NCBI GenBank assembly: GCA_031555615.1
Contig: JAVBUF010000003.1
Location: 96,442-160,441 of the forward strand
DNA: 64,000 bases
Source: UBA935 sp031555615
GTDB taxonomy: Bacteria > Bacillota > Clostridia > Lachnospirales > Lachnospiraceae
Direction: 5' to 3'
A model generated the notes under the pieces. That model was not told the origin of the DNA, made no database searches, and worked only from the letters and a program-made list of their open reading frames with translations. The position numbers and the translations under genes were made by a program. The first letter of the stretch is position 1; every line of letters begins with the position of its first letter. Of this stretch, positions 10,601 to 20,143 are shown in pieces.

Positions 10601-12151
10601 CTATTTTCTATTATGAGCCATGATACAACCCATGATTTTTTCCTGTGATACTTCTTCTTTGGTCAACTCACCGGCAATCTCACCTTCGTTGATCACATAA
10701 ATCCGGTCACAGGTTCCGATCAGTTCAGGCATTTCCGAGGAAATGACAATAACCGCTTTTCCTTCTTTGGCCATATCATTAATGGCACAATAAATCTCAT
10801 ATTTGGCTCCTACATCAATACCTCTGGTGGGTTCGTCCAGAATCAATACATCCGGCTGGGTCAGCATCCATTTGGCCAGAACCACCTTTTGTTGATTTCC
10901 GCCGGAAAGGGAACCTACCGTCTGATTGATATTGTTAGCCTTTATATTAATCAGTCCCATATATTCATCGGCTTTTACGATTTCTTCATTTTTATCCACA
11001 ACACCTTTTTTAGAAAAATATCTTTTCAGGGCTGCCATGGTCATATTATGCTTCAAGTCATCAATTAAAACTAACCCATAGGTCTTTCTATCCTCAGAGG
11101 TATAGGCAATTTTATTTTTGATGGCATCATTAACATTTTTAATATGTACAGGTTTTCCGTGCATTTTAATTCCACCGGATATTTTCTGACCATACTCCCG
11201 GCCAAAAATACTCATCGCCAATTCTGTCCGTCCGGCTCCCATCAATCCGGCAAATCCAACTACTTCTCCGGCCCGTACATTGAAAGAAATATCATTGATC
11301 ATTTTGCGGTCGGTATCATCCGGATGATATACATTCCAGTTTTCAACCTCCATAATGACATCTCCGATGGGGCACTCTTCCCGTTTTCGCTCCGGATAAC
11401 GATTGGTCAATTCCCGGCCAACCATTCCTTTAATGATCCGGTCTTCCGAAAAGGTATCCACACCTTTCACCAGCGTTTCGATTGCTTTTCCATCACGGAT
11501 GATGGTAATGGCATCAGCCACGTAACTGATCTCATTTAACTTATGGGAAATAATGATACAGGTAATTCCCTGTGCTTTCAGCTCCAGCATGATATCCAGA
11601 AGTTTTTTACTTTCTTCATCATTCAAAGCGGCCGTGGGCTCATCCAGAATGAGTAATTCTACTTTTTTTGCCATTGCTCTGGCAATTTCAATCAACTGCT
11701 GCTTGCCCACTCCCAAAGAGTTGACGGGAGCATTGACATCTTCATTTTCCAATCCTACTTTTGCAAGCATCTGACTGGCTTTACTTCTTGTTTCTGTCCA
11801 ATTGATAACACCCTTCATGGATTTTTGTTCATTTCCGATAAATACGTTTTCAGCAATGGACAAAAAAGGGCTAAGTGCCAATTCCTGATGGATGATAACA
11901 ATTCCTTTTTCTTCACTGTCCTTAATTCGATGAAACTGTCCAATCTCACCATTATATATAATGTCACCGGAATACTCGCCGTATGGATACACACCGGAAA
12001 GCACATTCATAAGAGTGGATTTTCCAGCACCGTTTTCCCCGCAAAGAGCATGGATTTCACCACGCTTTACCTTGAAAGAAACGTCATCCAGTGCTTTTAC
12101 ACCGGAGAATTCCTTGGTAATATGATTCATTTCCAGAATAATATCTGACAT
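10601..12151 (-). CDS. mmsA: Multiple-monosaccharide ABC transporter ATPase with two nucleotide-binding domains (GguA/MmsA type)
   Basis: 516 aa with two ABC domains in tandem, as in RbsA, XylG and GguA. Domain 1 has a full Walker A (GENGAGKST, residues 38-46), a Walker B reading LLILDEPTAAL and the switch-His ISH motif. Domain 2 has the degenerate Walker A usual for sugar ATPases (GLMGAGRTE) but an intact signature LSGGNQQK and Walker B LILDEPTRGID. Degeneracy in one domain is normal in this family. It lies between the binding-protein and permease genes and powers sugar uptake. Confidence 0.93.
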   Translation of the reverse strand: MSDIILEMNHITKEFSGVKALDDVSFKVKRGEIHALCGENGAGKSTLMNVLSGVYPYGEYSGDIIYNGEIGQFHRIKDSEEKGIVIIHQELALSPFLSIAENVFIGNEQKSMKGVINWTETRSKASQMLAKVGLENEDVNAPVNSLGVGKQQLIEIARAMAKKVELLILDEPTAALNDEESKKLLDIMLELKAQGITCIIISHKLNEISYVADAITIIRDGKAIETLVKGVDTFSEDRIIKGMVGRELTNRYPERKREECPIGDVIMEVENWNVYHPDDTDRKMINDISFNVRAGEVVGFAGLMGAGRTELAMSIFGREYGQKISGGIKMHGKPVHIKNVNDAIKNKIAYTSEDRKTYGLVLIDDLKHNMTMAALKRYFSKKGVVDKNEEIVKADEYMGLINIKANNINQTVGSLSGGNQQKVVLAKWMLTQPDVLILDEPTRGIDVGAKYEIYCAINDMAKEGKAVIVISSEMPELIGTCDRIYVINEGEIAGELTKEEVSQEKIMGCIMAHNRK

Positions 12152-12191
12152 CTGCTCTCTTCTCCTTTATTTTCTTCTGCCCCATAATCAA

Positions 12192-12219
12192 AAGGGGCGA
12201 CGACCAGGTCGCCGCCCTT
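12192..12219 (-). terminator. Intercistronic hairpin between binding-protein and ATPase genes
   Basis: A GC-rich imperfect stem (about 11 bp with one bulge and one mismatch) lies between the binding-protein stop and the ATPase start, followed on the minus strand by TTTTGATT. Partial terminators or 3'-protecting hairpins at this position commonly keep binding protein levels above those of the membrane components. Confidence 0.6.
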
Positions 12220-12232
12220 ATTTTTGTTATTA

Positions 12233-13405
12233 TTACAGCCCGATATCTGCTGCTGCATGAACGCCGCCGTCAACAACTACTTCTTTGATATTGTTTTTAT
12301 CTACTGCTACAGGGATGCACAGATAAGAGGGAACGGTCAATACGTTATTGTTGTACTGTGTGGTATCATTGATTTCCGGCTCGCCGCCTTCTACCACTGC
12401 CTGAACCATGGTTACACACTTCTGTGCAAGAACCTTGGTATCTTTACAGATGGTCATGGTCTGATGTCCTGACAGGATGTTCTTGCATGCCATTGTTTCA
12501 GCATCCTGAGCGGTGATCATCGGCCAGTCTTCGCCTAACTTATAACCAGCACTTTCAACTGCAGAACGAACGCCGTAAGCCAATCCGTCATAAGCAGTGA
12601 TCGCGATATCCAGTTTCTTGTCAGCATAGTTTGCGGTTAAGATGTTTTCACATCTCTGCTGAGCAGTTTCCTGAGACCAACGAAGAGTGTTGTTGCTCTG
12701 GAAATCAATCTGTCCGGACTGGCAAACTAAAACGCCGTTGTCAAGATAAGGCTGGATTACTTCCATAATTCCATCATATACGAAGTAAGCATTGTTATCA
12801 TCGGGAGATCCCATGAATAATTCTACATTGTAGCTTCTTCCTTCAGCTGCTGCTGTTGCCAGATTCATGTTTTCTTCTACGTATTTAGCCATTAAAGTAC
12901 CAACAGCTTTATTATCAAAGGTTGCGTAGTAAGAAACAGCATCGGTATCCATTAACAGACGGTCATATGCGATAACCGGAATGCCTGCTGCCTTAGCCTG
13001 AGCCAGAGCATTTACCAATGCGGCTGAGTCTACTGCTGCAACAACGAGACAGTCAACACCTTTGGCAACCAGGTTTTCAATCTGGGCTACCTGAGCCTGA
13101 ACATCATCTTCTGCATACTGCAGGTCTACCTGATATCCTAATGCTTCTAACTGTTCTTTCATGTTAGCACCATCGTTGATCCATCTTTCGGATGACTGGG
13201 TAGGCATTGCTACACCAACTGTCGGTCCGTTTGCAGATGCTGCCGGTGCTTCTTCCTTAGCTGTGTCTGCTGCCGGTGCGTCTGCTGCCGGTGCGTCACT
13301 GGCTGTTTTGGTTTCGGTGCTTGTGGCCGGGGTGCTTCCGCAGCCAACGATCAGAGTGGAGAGCATTGCCACACTCAGTAACACAGAAAGTAATTTTCTC
13401 TTCAT
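12233..13405 (-). CDS. Multiple-monosaccharide binding lipoprotein (ChvE/MmsE type)
   Basis: 390 aa. The start is set at 13405, where ATG follows GGAGGATTTTTT; an open upstream extension lacks a ribosome site. An N-terminal signal peptide ends in the lipobox LIVGC, so Cys becomes the lipidated residue. A low-complexity Ala/Thr/Glu tether follows, then a type-1 periplasmic binding protein fold beginning GVAMPTQSSERWINDG. It should capture sugars outside the membrane and hand them to the MmsB/MmsA pair directly downstream. It is clearly paralogous to the lipoprotein at 18992: both share the SERWINDG, MGSPDDNNA and TVPSYLCIP blocks. Confidence 0.9.
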   Translation of the reverse strand: MKRKLLSVLLSVAMLSTLIVGCGSTPATSTETKTASDAPAADAPAADTAKEEAPAASANGPTVGVAMPTQSSERWINDGANMKEQLEALGYQVDLQYAEDDVQAQVAQIENLVAKGVDCLVVAAVDSAALVNALAQAKAAGIPVIAYDRLLMDTDAVSYYATFDNKAVGTLMAKYVEENMNLATAAAEGRSYNVELFMGSPDDNNAYFVYDGIMEVIQPYLDNGVLVCQSGQIDFQSNNTLRWSQETAQQRCENILTANYADKKLDIAITAYDGLAYGVRSAVESAGYKLGEDWPMITAQDAETMACKNILSGHQTMTICKDTKVLAQKCVTMVQAVVEGGEPEINDTTQYNNNVLTVPSYLCIPVAVDKNNIKEVVVDGGVHAAADIGL

Positions 13406-13530
13406 AAAAAATCCTCCGCTTATATGTTTTTTGTTGATTACAAGGGTAATTATATTGGTTCTCGGAGGCAAAATACATATAAAATTCTTCTTTTTACCCT
13501 GAAATTTATTCAAAATGACAAAAAAAGAAA

Positions 13531-14598
13531 TTACTTTCCCATATTTTTGGTGATAAATTCCTGCACATTTCCATAATTAATGATCTGATGAGGCAAGATG
13601 ACATATTTTTCGTTTTTTATTGTAATTTCTTCCGGAATTTCTTCATCCATGGCCAACGCATAAGCAATCTTCATAATGGCCTCAGCCTGTCCGTCGGCAT
13701 CATTATAAACGGTTCCTTCCATGTATCTGGATTTGATCATTTCCAGTGCTTCCGACATACCGTCTACACCCACGATGAGAGGACGCTTGTCCACGCTTCT
13801 TGATCCCAAAACTTCCAATGCACCCAGAGCCATATCATCATTATTGGAAATAATCAATTCAATCTGATAGGGATATTTATCTAACAGGCCGCTCATCTTG
13901 GTCTTTGCCTGAGCCCGATTCCAGTTGGCTATTTCATCCCCCAGCTTTTCCATTTCAAAACCGGCATCCTTAAGGGTACTGACTGAAGCCTGGGTCCGCA
14001 TGATGGCATCCTGATGATTGGGCTCTCCTTCCAGAATAATATACTGCAGGACACCATCCCCATTCTTATCGATTTCATCAAAGCGCTGACGGCAGGCTTC
14101 GATGATTATTTCTCCCTGCATTTCCCCAGCCTGGCTGGGGTCAATACCCACATAATAAAGCTTATCCCATCGCTCCAGATCTTCCTCTACCAGTTCCCGG
14201 TTAAAAAAGACCACCGGCATATCGGCATTTTTGGCTTTATCAATCACCGTAGTTGCATCGGTCCGGTCAACTAAAGCTACGCATACCACATCATAGCCCT
14301 TATCGGCAAACCGTTCCACCTGATCATTTTGTTTCAGCTGGCTTCCGCCGGCACTGACTACCTCGGCACTGATAGTAACGCCGGTCCGCTGCTCCACTTC
14401 CTTCTGCCAGAGCATCAGATAAGATATGGTATCCACCATCAGGGATTCATACTCATCGTAAACGCAAATCCCGATCCGAATACTTTCCTTTTTTTCTCCC
14501 TGCTTTCCAAATCCGTAAGGATAAGAGCAGCCTGCCAGGTTCAGAATACAGGCAAAGCAAATAGTGCAAATAAACAGCCGTTTCCTTCTACCCTTCAT
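13531..14598 (-). CDS. Galactose/glucose-binding lipoprotein (MglB-like) with calcium loop
   Basis: 355 aa. The signal peptide ends in the lipobox LAGC (Cys about residue 24). The mature part is a type-1 periplasmic binding protein fold starting SIRIGICVYDEYESL. A block reading DKNGDGVLQYIILEGE, near residue 178, matches the EF-hand-like calcium loop of galactose-binding protein MglB, which is good evidence for a hexose ligand. It has no permease or ATPase of its own; it sits between a membrane-anchored binding protein and the mms transporter set, and downstream of YesN/YesM-type genes. It could donate sugar to the mms transporter or act as a receptor for the kinase. Confidence 0.85.
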   Translation of the reverse strand: MKGRRKRLFICTICFACILNLAGCSYPYGFGKQGEKKESIRIGICVYDEYESLMVDTISYLMLWQKEVEQRTGVTISAEVVSAGGSQLKQNDQVERFADKGYDVVCVALVDRTDATTVIDKAKNADMPVVFFNRELVEEDLERWDKLYYVGIDPSQAGEMQGEIIIEACRQRFDEIDKNGDGVLQYIILEGEPNHQDAIMRTQASVSTLKDAGFEMEKLGDEIANWNRAQAKTKMSGLLDKYPYQIELIISNNDDMALGALEVLGSRSVDKRPLIVGVDGMSEALEMIKSRYMEGTVYNDADGQAEAIMKIAYALAMDEEIPEEITIKNEKYVILPHQIINYGNVQEFITKNMGK

Positions 14599-14609
14599 CT
14601 CTTCTCCTC

Positions 14610-15596
14610 CTATTTCACAAATGGGAATAATAGCTTCTGATTACCGTCAGTGTACATATCCTGCTTGGTAACCTCCCGAAATTCTACCATTTTCTGCAAA
14701 GCATCATTCTCATAATCCATTTCCCCTAAAAGCTTTTTGACCCCAAGATACCCAATACTGAATTCATTTTCATAAATCAGGGTCTCGATAACGCCCTCAT
14801 CCAGATAAAACACCGCTTTATCCGTATTGGCAATAGCATATATCTTGACGGACTTAAATTTTACCGACTTGTTCAGGTTTTTGGTGGCATCAATAATGGC
14901 ATCGGCCGCCAGATTGTCTAATGCTACCACTACATCCACCGCTTCTTCCGTAAGCTCCCGTTGTAAAAAAATCATGGGCTGAAAATTTTGTTCATTTTCA
15001 TTTCTGCTCCACACCACCTGTTTTTCGATTTTTCCGGCCAATGCATCGGTAAGTCCCTCATAGCGCCTGGCCACGCTGTCACGATACCGGTGTTCTCCGA
15101 TAATGGCCACCTTGATCTGGGGGGATTCCTGTTCCACAATAGCTTCCCCCAGGGCTTTACCCATGGCGTAATTATCCGCCGACACTACCGGCGTGGCATT
15201 TTCTTCCCCAACTCCCGATTCTATCATGATTACCGGTATCTTAATCCGGGCATAATCCAGGTATTCTTTCATCCTTTCACTGTCACAGGCGGCAATCATC
15301 AGTGCTGATGCTCCATTGTTAATCTCCCTGGCGATCAAAGCAGCCTGCTCAATGATATCATTTTCCCGATCGGTCTTGACGATATTGATTTCCGCACCCA
15401 GATCTTTTGCTGCCTGTTCGGCACCCAACTGCAGGTTTTCCCATTGAGAAGAGATATTTCCGCCGTAGAGAATAACTGAAATATTTACCGTTTTTTTATC
15501 CTCTCCGCCTATAAGGCCATAGTATAAGACCGCCAGAAGAAGAAAAAGAGCCACTGCCGTAATACTCAGCCACAAGAATGCTTTTCTATTTCTCAT
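14610..15596 (-). CDS. Membrane-anchored sugar-binding protein, probable co-receptor of the adjacent kinase
   Basis: 328 aa. The start at 15596 is set by AAGGAGAAGAGT before ATG and overlaps the kinase stop by 11 nt, so translation is coupled. Residues 6-27 form one hydrophobic segment with no lipobox Cys, so the protein should stay anchored by a transmembrane helix. The rest is a type-1 periplasmic binding protein fold (VNISVILYGGNISSQW onward). A membrane-anchored binding protein next to a YesM/LytS-type kinase and YesN regulator resembles the XylFII-LytS-YesN xylose-sensing arrangement of Clostridium. A sensory role is therefore inferred; ligand unknown. Confidence 0.75.
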   Translation of the reverse strand: MRNRKAFLWLSITAVALFLLLAVLYYGLIGGEDKKTVNISVILYGGNISSQWENLQLGAEQAAKDLGAEINIVKTDRENDIIEQAALIAREINNGASALMIAACDSERMKEYLDYARIKIPVIMIESGVGEENATPVVSADNYAMGKALGEAIVEQESPQIKVAIIGEHRYRDSVARRYEGLTDALAGKIEKQVVWSRNENEQNFQPMIFLQRELTEEAVDVVVALDNLAADAIIDATKNLNKSVKFKSVKIYAIANTDKAVFYLDEGVIETLIYENEFSIGYLGVKKLLGEMDYENDALQKMVEFREVTKQDMYTDGNQKLLFPFVK

Positions 15597-17361
15597 ACTC
15601 TTCTCCTTTCTGTTTCGGCAACCGAATGACCACCGTCGTTCCCTCATCCAGTTCGCTTTTTATGGTCAATCCGTAATCCCCCTTATAATACAGCTTGATT
15701 CGCTGATGAATATTTCTAAGGCCGATACCTGCGCCTTTCTTTCTGATTCTGGTGTCATCGGTGAGCAGCAGCTCCACTGTCTCTGCTTTCATCCCCATAC
15801 CGTTATCACTCACTTCAAGATAAATATCCCCCTCTTTTTCATAACCCCGGAGAATGATCTTGCCTTCCTTCTCATCCATATGCTGAACACCGTAATAAAT
15901 GGCATTTTCCAACAGGGGCTGAACGATCAGCTTGATGGTATTGTACTCCTCTATGGCCGGATCAATATCTATTTCCATATCAAATTTATTTTTGTAACGA
16001 ATCTGCTGAATGTCCATATAGTATCTGGCATGGGCAACTTCCTCCCGGATGGGGATGATATTCTTCCCCTTACTGAGGCTGATCCGAAACAGCTTGGCTA
16101 ATGATGTAATCATGGCAATGGCCTTCTGGTATTGGGCATTTTCTACCAGCCATACCACGGAATCCAGGGTATTGTACAAAAAGTGCGGATTGATCTGGGA
16201 CTGCAGCACATCCAGCTCACTCCGGCGCATCTCCTGCTGCTCCCGCACCCTTTCTTCCATTAGCTGGTTCATCTGCCGGACCATATAATTGATAGTCCGG
16301 CCCAGATGGCGTATTTCATGGGTTCCGCCAACGTAAATATCTCTGTCCCAATTACCGCTCTCCAGATATTTGATGGAATCCTCCAGCTTGCGGATAGGAT
16401 CGGTTACACGGGAAGAAATAATGATATTTCCGAAAAGAATCAAAAATATGGTTAAAAAAGCAATCATAATTGTAAAAAGACGGATATGATACATATTGAC
16501 ATTGAATTCCTGCACCGGTATCACGCTGACCAGCTTCCAACCGGTATATCCCACCGATTTCACCAGAACCACGCGCTTTTCACCGTTAAATTCTTCGGTA
16601 TGCTCGCCATCCTCATAATCGGCTACCGCCAGATTATTTTCCATATGTAATCCGGAGTAAATGGCCGACTGCCTGGGATGATAGATGATCTCTCCGTTCC
16701 GGTCTGTCAAATAAACATATCCCGACCCTATTTCATTGGCTTTTTCCAGCAGCTGCTGAATACTGCTGAAATTCATATTGATCATCAAAACACCGCTGCG
16801 GGTTCGGCCCATATTGGTAAGCTCCACCGAACGGCTTAACGTAACCACCCAATAATAGCGATAGTTACTGTTCTTAAACAAATTTTGGACATAAGGAGTG
16901 GAAAAATGGAGACGGTCAATTTTTTCATTGGCCAGGATAAACCAGTTCTGGTTTTTGATCTCAATTCCCTTCCGCCGTTCATCTACCGGTGCTGCAGCCA
17001 TAACCGCACCATCTTCGGTAATACAGGCAATGCTGATGAGCTTATCTTTATTCGCCTCGTAAAGCAGATTCATCTCCTGATCAATGGGTCTCGCAGTTAA
17101 ATCCCGGTTCTTGATGACGGTATAATACATGGCATCGGAAATCCCCATCATATTCCGCAGATAGGAATGCAGGTTCAGGTTGGCCTGATCCAGTAATACC
17201 TTGTTGCTTTCAATGGCTTCTCTTCTGCTGGACTGGGAAAACTGGGTATATAAAACAATCCCCATAAAGCTCATACCCAAAATAGCAATTGCGGTAAAAG
17301 ATATGGAAATAATTAATTGGATGCCTCTTTGTTGAAATTTCGTCATAAAAGGGAACTTCAT
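15586..17361 (-). CDS. YesM-type sensor histidine kinase
   Basis: 591 aa. Two membrane helices (about residues 15-38 and 295-318) enclose a roughly 250-residue extracellular region of Cache type. A HAMP region follows (VTDPIRKLEDSIKYLESG), then the His-kinase domain with QINPHFLYNTLDS, where His393 is the likely phosphorylation site. ATPase boxes: N-box NAIYYGVQ, G1 DNGMGMK, G2 GAGIGLRNI. Its start overlaps the end of the response regulator gene by 4 nt. It should phosphorylate that regulator in response to an extracellular sugar signal, possibly relayed by the binding proteins encoded on either side. Confidence 0.93.
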   Translation of the reverse strand: MKFPFMTKFQQRGIQLIISISFTAIAILGMSFMGIVLYTQFSQSSRREAIESNKVLLDQANLNLHSYLRNMMGISDAMYYTVIKNRDLTARPIDQEMNLLYEANKDKLISIACITEDGAVMAAAPVDERRKGIEIKNQNWFILANEKIDRLHFSTPYVQNLFKNSNYRYYWVVTLSRSVELTNMGRTRSGVLMINMNFSSIQQLLEKANEIGSGYVYLTDRNGEIIYHPRQSAIYSGLHMENNLAVADYEDGEHTEEFNGEKRVVLVKSVGYTGWKLVSVIPVQEFNVNMYHIRLFTIMIAFLTIFLILFGNIIISSRVTDPIRKLEDSIKYLESGNWDRDIYVGGTHEIRHLGRTINYMVRQMNQLMEERVREQQEMRRSELDVLQSQINPHFLYNTLDSVVWLVENAQYQKAIAMITSLAKLFRISLSKGKNIIPIREEVAHARYYMDIQQIRYKNKFDMEIDIDPAIEEYNTIKLIVQPLLENAIYYGVQHMDEKEGKIILRGYEKEGDIYLEVSDNGMGMKAETVELLLTDDTRIRKKGAGIGLRNIHQRIKLYYKGDYGLTIKSELDEGTTVVIRLPKQKGEEYEK

Positions 17362-18962
17362 GATCCTTGCTCTCCCTGATTTACCCGATACTTTGATGGT
17401 GAAATTCCATATAGCTTCTTAAAGACATAGCTAAAATAGTTGGGATCCATGTACCCCACCATCTCCGAAATAATATAAGCCTTTTCTTCGGTGGTGTTCA
17501 AAAGCTTGATTGCCTCCTCCATCCGTACCTGTGTCAGATAATTGACAAAACTCATACCGGTCTCTTTTTTAAAAAGAGTAGAAAAATAAGTGGGACTCAA
17601 ATTCAGAAAATGGCAAAGCCTTTCTACCGATATTTCCGGATCACTGTAATTTTCCTGGATATACTGTTTCGCCCTCTCGATCAGCAGCTTGGTGGTATCG
17701 GTTCTTTCACGGCGAATCTGTCCCCGCAGATTCAGGCAGATGGTTATCAGCTTCTCCCCCATCTCCTGCAGAGATTCAAAATCCTTAACGCTGCTTTGAA
17801 AGTAAAGGGCCATCCCCTCTATCTGTCCGGCATCCAGTTCATAGACCCGGGAAAGCCTGGTGATTTCCACCGCCATCTCCATAAAATAAGTCTGCAATGC
17901 GGTCATGGACACTCTGGCCTGTTCCAGCTTTTTCATTTGTCCCCGGACTGTTTTTTCGATATCCTCCGGTGTACCCAGCTTAATATCACGGATAACTGTC
18001 TGGATTTCTTTCTCCCCAATAACAAACCGTTCTTCCGTATTGGGTTCGATATCCTGAATAAAGATGACCTGATTGGCTCCCATCAAAATCCGGTATTCCA
18101 TAGCGGTCTGGGCTTCTTTGCAGGAATGGTTCAATTCGGTCAGTTCCCGGCAGACATTGCCGATTCCACCGGTAATGTTCACATTCAAAAGCTTGGAAGC
18201 CATCTTGCAGATCTTATCGATGGCCTGAATCAGCACCACCAATTCGGATTTTTCCCGGAGCATGGCCAGCACGGCAATAGTGTCCAGATAATTGACGCAC
18301 TGCACCCGCAATTCTTTTTTCAGATTTTCTTCCACAATCTGCTGCAGGGATACTAACATCAAATTCACCTTCGCATCCCCAGTCATGCCCTCCATCTTTA
18401 AGAGACCGGCTGCATAATAAGGGGCCTTCATATCTAAGCGGTATTGTTCCACAAAATGATCAATCTCCTCGCTGACGATATTTCCTTCTAAAAGAGATAT
18501 CATAAAATTTTGCTGCAGCAAGGGAAGGCTTTCCTGATAATAAGTTTCCAGCCTTTCCATATTTCTCTTTTGATCCCGTTCCTCATCCAGCCGTCCTTTG
18601 ATCCGCCTGAATACCTCCTGAAGCTCAATAGTATCAATAGGCTTCAGAATATATTCTTCCGCTTCCAGCTTAATGGCCTCTTTGGCATATTCAAATTCAT
18701 CATATCCGGAAAAAATCACAATTTTTGTTCCGTATATCCGTTCTTTTAATTTTTTGCAAAAAGTAATGCCATCCATAAAGGGCATCTGGATGTCCGTAAG
18801 CACCACATCCGGACAGAGTTTTTCTGCTTTTTCCAGGGCATCTTCCCCGTTTTCGGCTGATTCCGCAACCTGAAACCCAAGAGCTTCCCAATCCACTCTG
18901 CGGATGATACCTTCCCGCACTTCTTCTTCATCATCTACGATCATGACGCTATAGTATTCCAT
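17358..18962 (-). CDS. YesN-type response regulator, REC plus AraC-type DNA-binding domain
   Basis: 534 aa. The start is placed at 18962 after GGAGGGGATACA, which gives the standard MEYYSVMIVDDEEEVREG receiver start; seven upstream open codons are discarded. The receiver domain has D10-D11 and phospho-acceptor D57 (LTDIQMP) with SGYDEF downstream. A long linker follows, and two AraC-type helix-turn-helix units occupy roughly residues 430-530 (SVERLCHFLNLSPTYFS, YISEMVGYMDPNYFS). It is co-transcribed with the kinase and likely controls the sugar transporter genes around it. Confidence 0.93.
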   Translation of the reverse strand: MEYYSVMIVDDEEEVREGIIRRVDWEALGFQVAESAENGEDALEKAEKLCPDVVLTDIQMPFMDGITFCKKLKERIYGTKIVIFSGYDEFEYAKEAIKLEAEEYILKPIDTIELQEVFRRIKGRLDEERDQKRNMERLETYYQESLPLLQQNFMISLLEGNIVSEEIDHFVEQYRLDMKAPYYAAGLLKMEGMTGDAKVNLMLVSLQQIVEENLKKELRVQCVNYLDTIAVLAMLREKSELVVLIQAIDKICKMASKLLNVNITGGIGNVCRELTELNHSCKEAQTAMEYRILMGANQVIFIQDIEPNTEERFVIGEKEIQTVIRDIKLGTPEDIEKTVRGQMKKLEQARVSMTALQTYFMEMAVEITRLSRVYELDAGQIEGMALYFQSSVKDFESLQEMGEKLITICLNLRGQIRRERTDTTKLLIERAKQYIQENYSDPEISVERLCHFLNLSPTYFSTLFKKETGMSFVNYLTQVRMEEAIKLLNTTEEKAYIISEMVGYMDPNYFSYVFKKLYGISPSKYRVNQGEQGS

Positions 18963-18991
18963 TGTATCCCCTCCTTCTCCCATTCTTCCTG

Positions 18992-20143
18992 CTACTCTGT
19001 CAACTGTACTTCGGTGTAATAGCCGTCTTCAATCACCAGCTTCTGATAGTTGTCCACATCCAACACCTCTGGTATACACAAGTAGGAAGGAACCGTCAAT
19101 ATCCCGTTATTGTACTGGTCTGTGTCATTGATCTCCGGCTCCGCATTTTCCAGCACCGCCTGCACCATGGTTACACATTTGCCGGCCAGTATGCGGGTAT
19201 CCTTAAATATCGTCATGGTCTGGTAACCGGATATAATGTTACTCACAGCCGCCATATCCGCATCCTGTCCGGTAATCAAAGGCCAGCCTTCTCCCAAAGT
19301 ATAACCTCTGTTTTCCAGGGCCTTTTTTATCCCATAACAAAAGCCGTCATAAGCGGTACAGACAATATCCAAAGGCTCTTCGGTATAGTATTCATCCAGA
19401 TATGCGATACACATTTTTTCGGCGGTATCCCCTGACCACCTTAAGATGCAGGTTTCCTCAAAAGAAACCTTTCCCGACCGGCAATCCAGCACACCGTTGT
19501 CCAGATAGGGCTGTAATACTTCCATCATCCCCTGGTATAGAATCAAAGCATTATTATCATCCGGGGAACCCATGAAAAACTCGATGGTATAATTCCGTCC
19601 CTCATTCCGGGCCGTTTCCAGATTCTTATTTTTCACAATATATTCTCCGATCTGTTTTCCGATCAGCCGGTTATCAAAAGTGGCATAGTAGGATACGGCC
19701 GGGGTCTGCATCAATAACCGGTCATAGGCGATTACATAAATGCCTTTCTGCCTGGCCATTTCCAGTACGTCCACCAGGGCCTCAGAGTCGATGGAGGAGA
19801 TTACCAGACACTCCACCCCATTGAGAATCATGCTTTCTATCTGATCAATCTGTACCTCGATATCATTCTCCGCATACCGCAGATCCACCTCATAGCCCAG
19901 GGCTTCCAGCTTGGCCTGCATATTGGTTCCATCGTTAATCCAGCGTTCCGAACTGCTGGTAGGCATGGCAACTCCTACTTTTTTCCCTTTGACGGTGCTT
20001 TCGGTAATTTCTCCCTGGACATTTTCTTTCATAAAATCCGGCATTTCCGGGGTTGCTTTCTTTTCCTTCGCCTGCGAACATGCCGTCAGAAGCAACAGGA
20101 CAAAAGCAGCAAACCACACAGCTCTTTTTTTTCTTCTGGTCAC
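18992..20143 (-). CDS. Second ChvE-like sugar-binding lipoprotein
   Basis: 383 aa starting at a GTG that overlaps the ECF ATPase stop as GTGA, preceded by GGGAGGAGGATTTTC. The lipobox is LTAC (Cys about residue 22). The body shares the GVAMPTSSSERWINDG, MGSPDDNNA and TVPSYLCIPEV blocks with the lipoprotein at 12233, so the two are paralogues. It lies directly before the YesN/YesM genes and far from the mms permease and ATPase, making a sensing or ligand-presenting role likely. It may alternatively feed the mms transporter with a different sugar. Confidence 0.85.
   Translation of the reverse strand: MTRRKKRAVWFAAFVLLLLTACSQAKEKKATPEMPDFMKENVQGEITESTVKGKKVGVAMPTSSSERWINDGTNMQAKLEALGYEVDLRYAENDIEVQIDQIESMILNGVECLVISSIDSEALVDVLEMARQKGIYVIAYDRLLMQTPAVSYYATFDNRLIGKQIGEYIVKNKNLETARNEGRNYTIEFFMGSPDDNNALILYQGMMEVLQPYLDNGVLDCRSGKVSFEETCILRWSGDTAEKMCIAYLDEYYTEEPLDIVCTAYDGFCYGIKKALENRGYTLGEGWPLITGQDADMAAVSNIISGYQTMTIFKDTRILAGKCVTMVQAVLENAEPEINDTDQYNNGILTVPSYLCIPEVLDVDNYQKLVIEDGYYTEVQLTE

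Noticed and set aside
17610..18356. 248-codon plus-strand open frame
   Set aside because: It lies fully antisense to the YesN-type regulator gene, has no ribosome site and His/Phe/Gln-biased composition typical of shadow frames.
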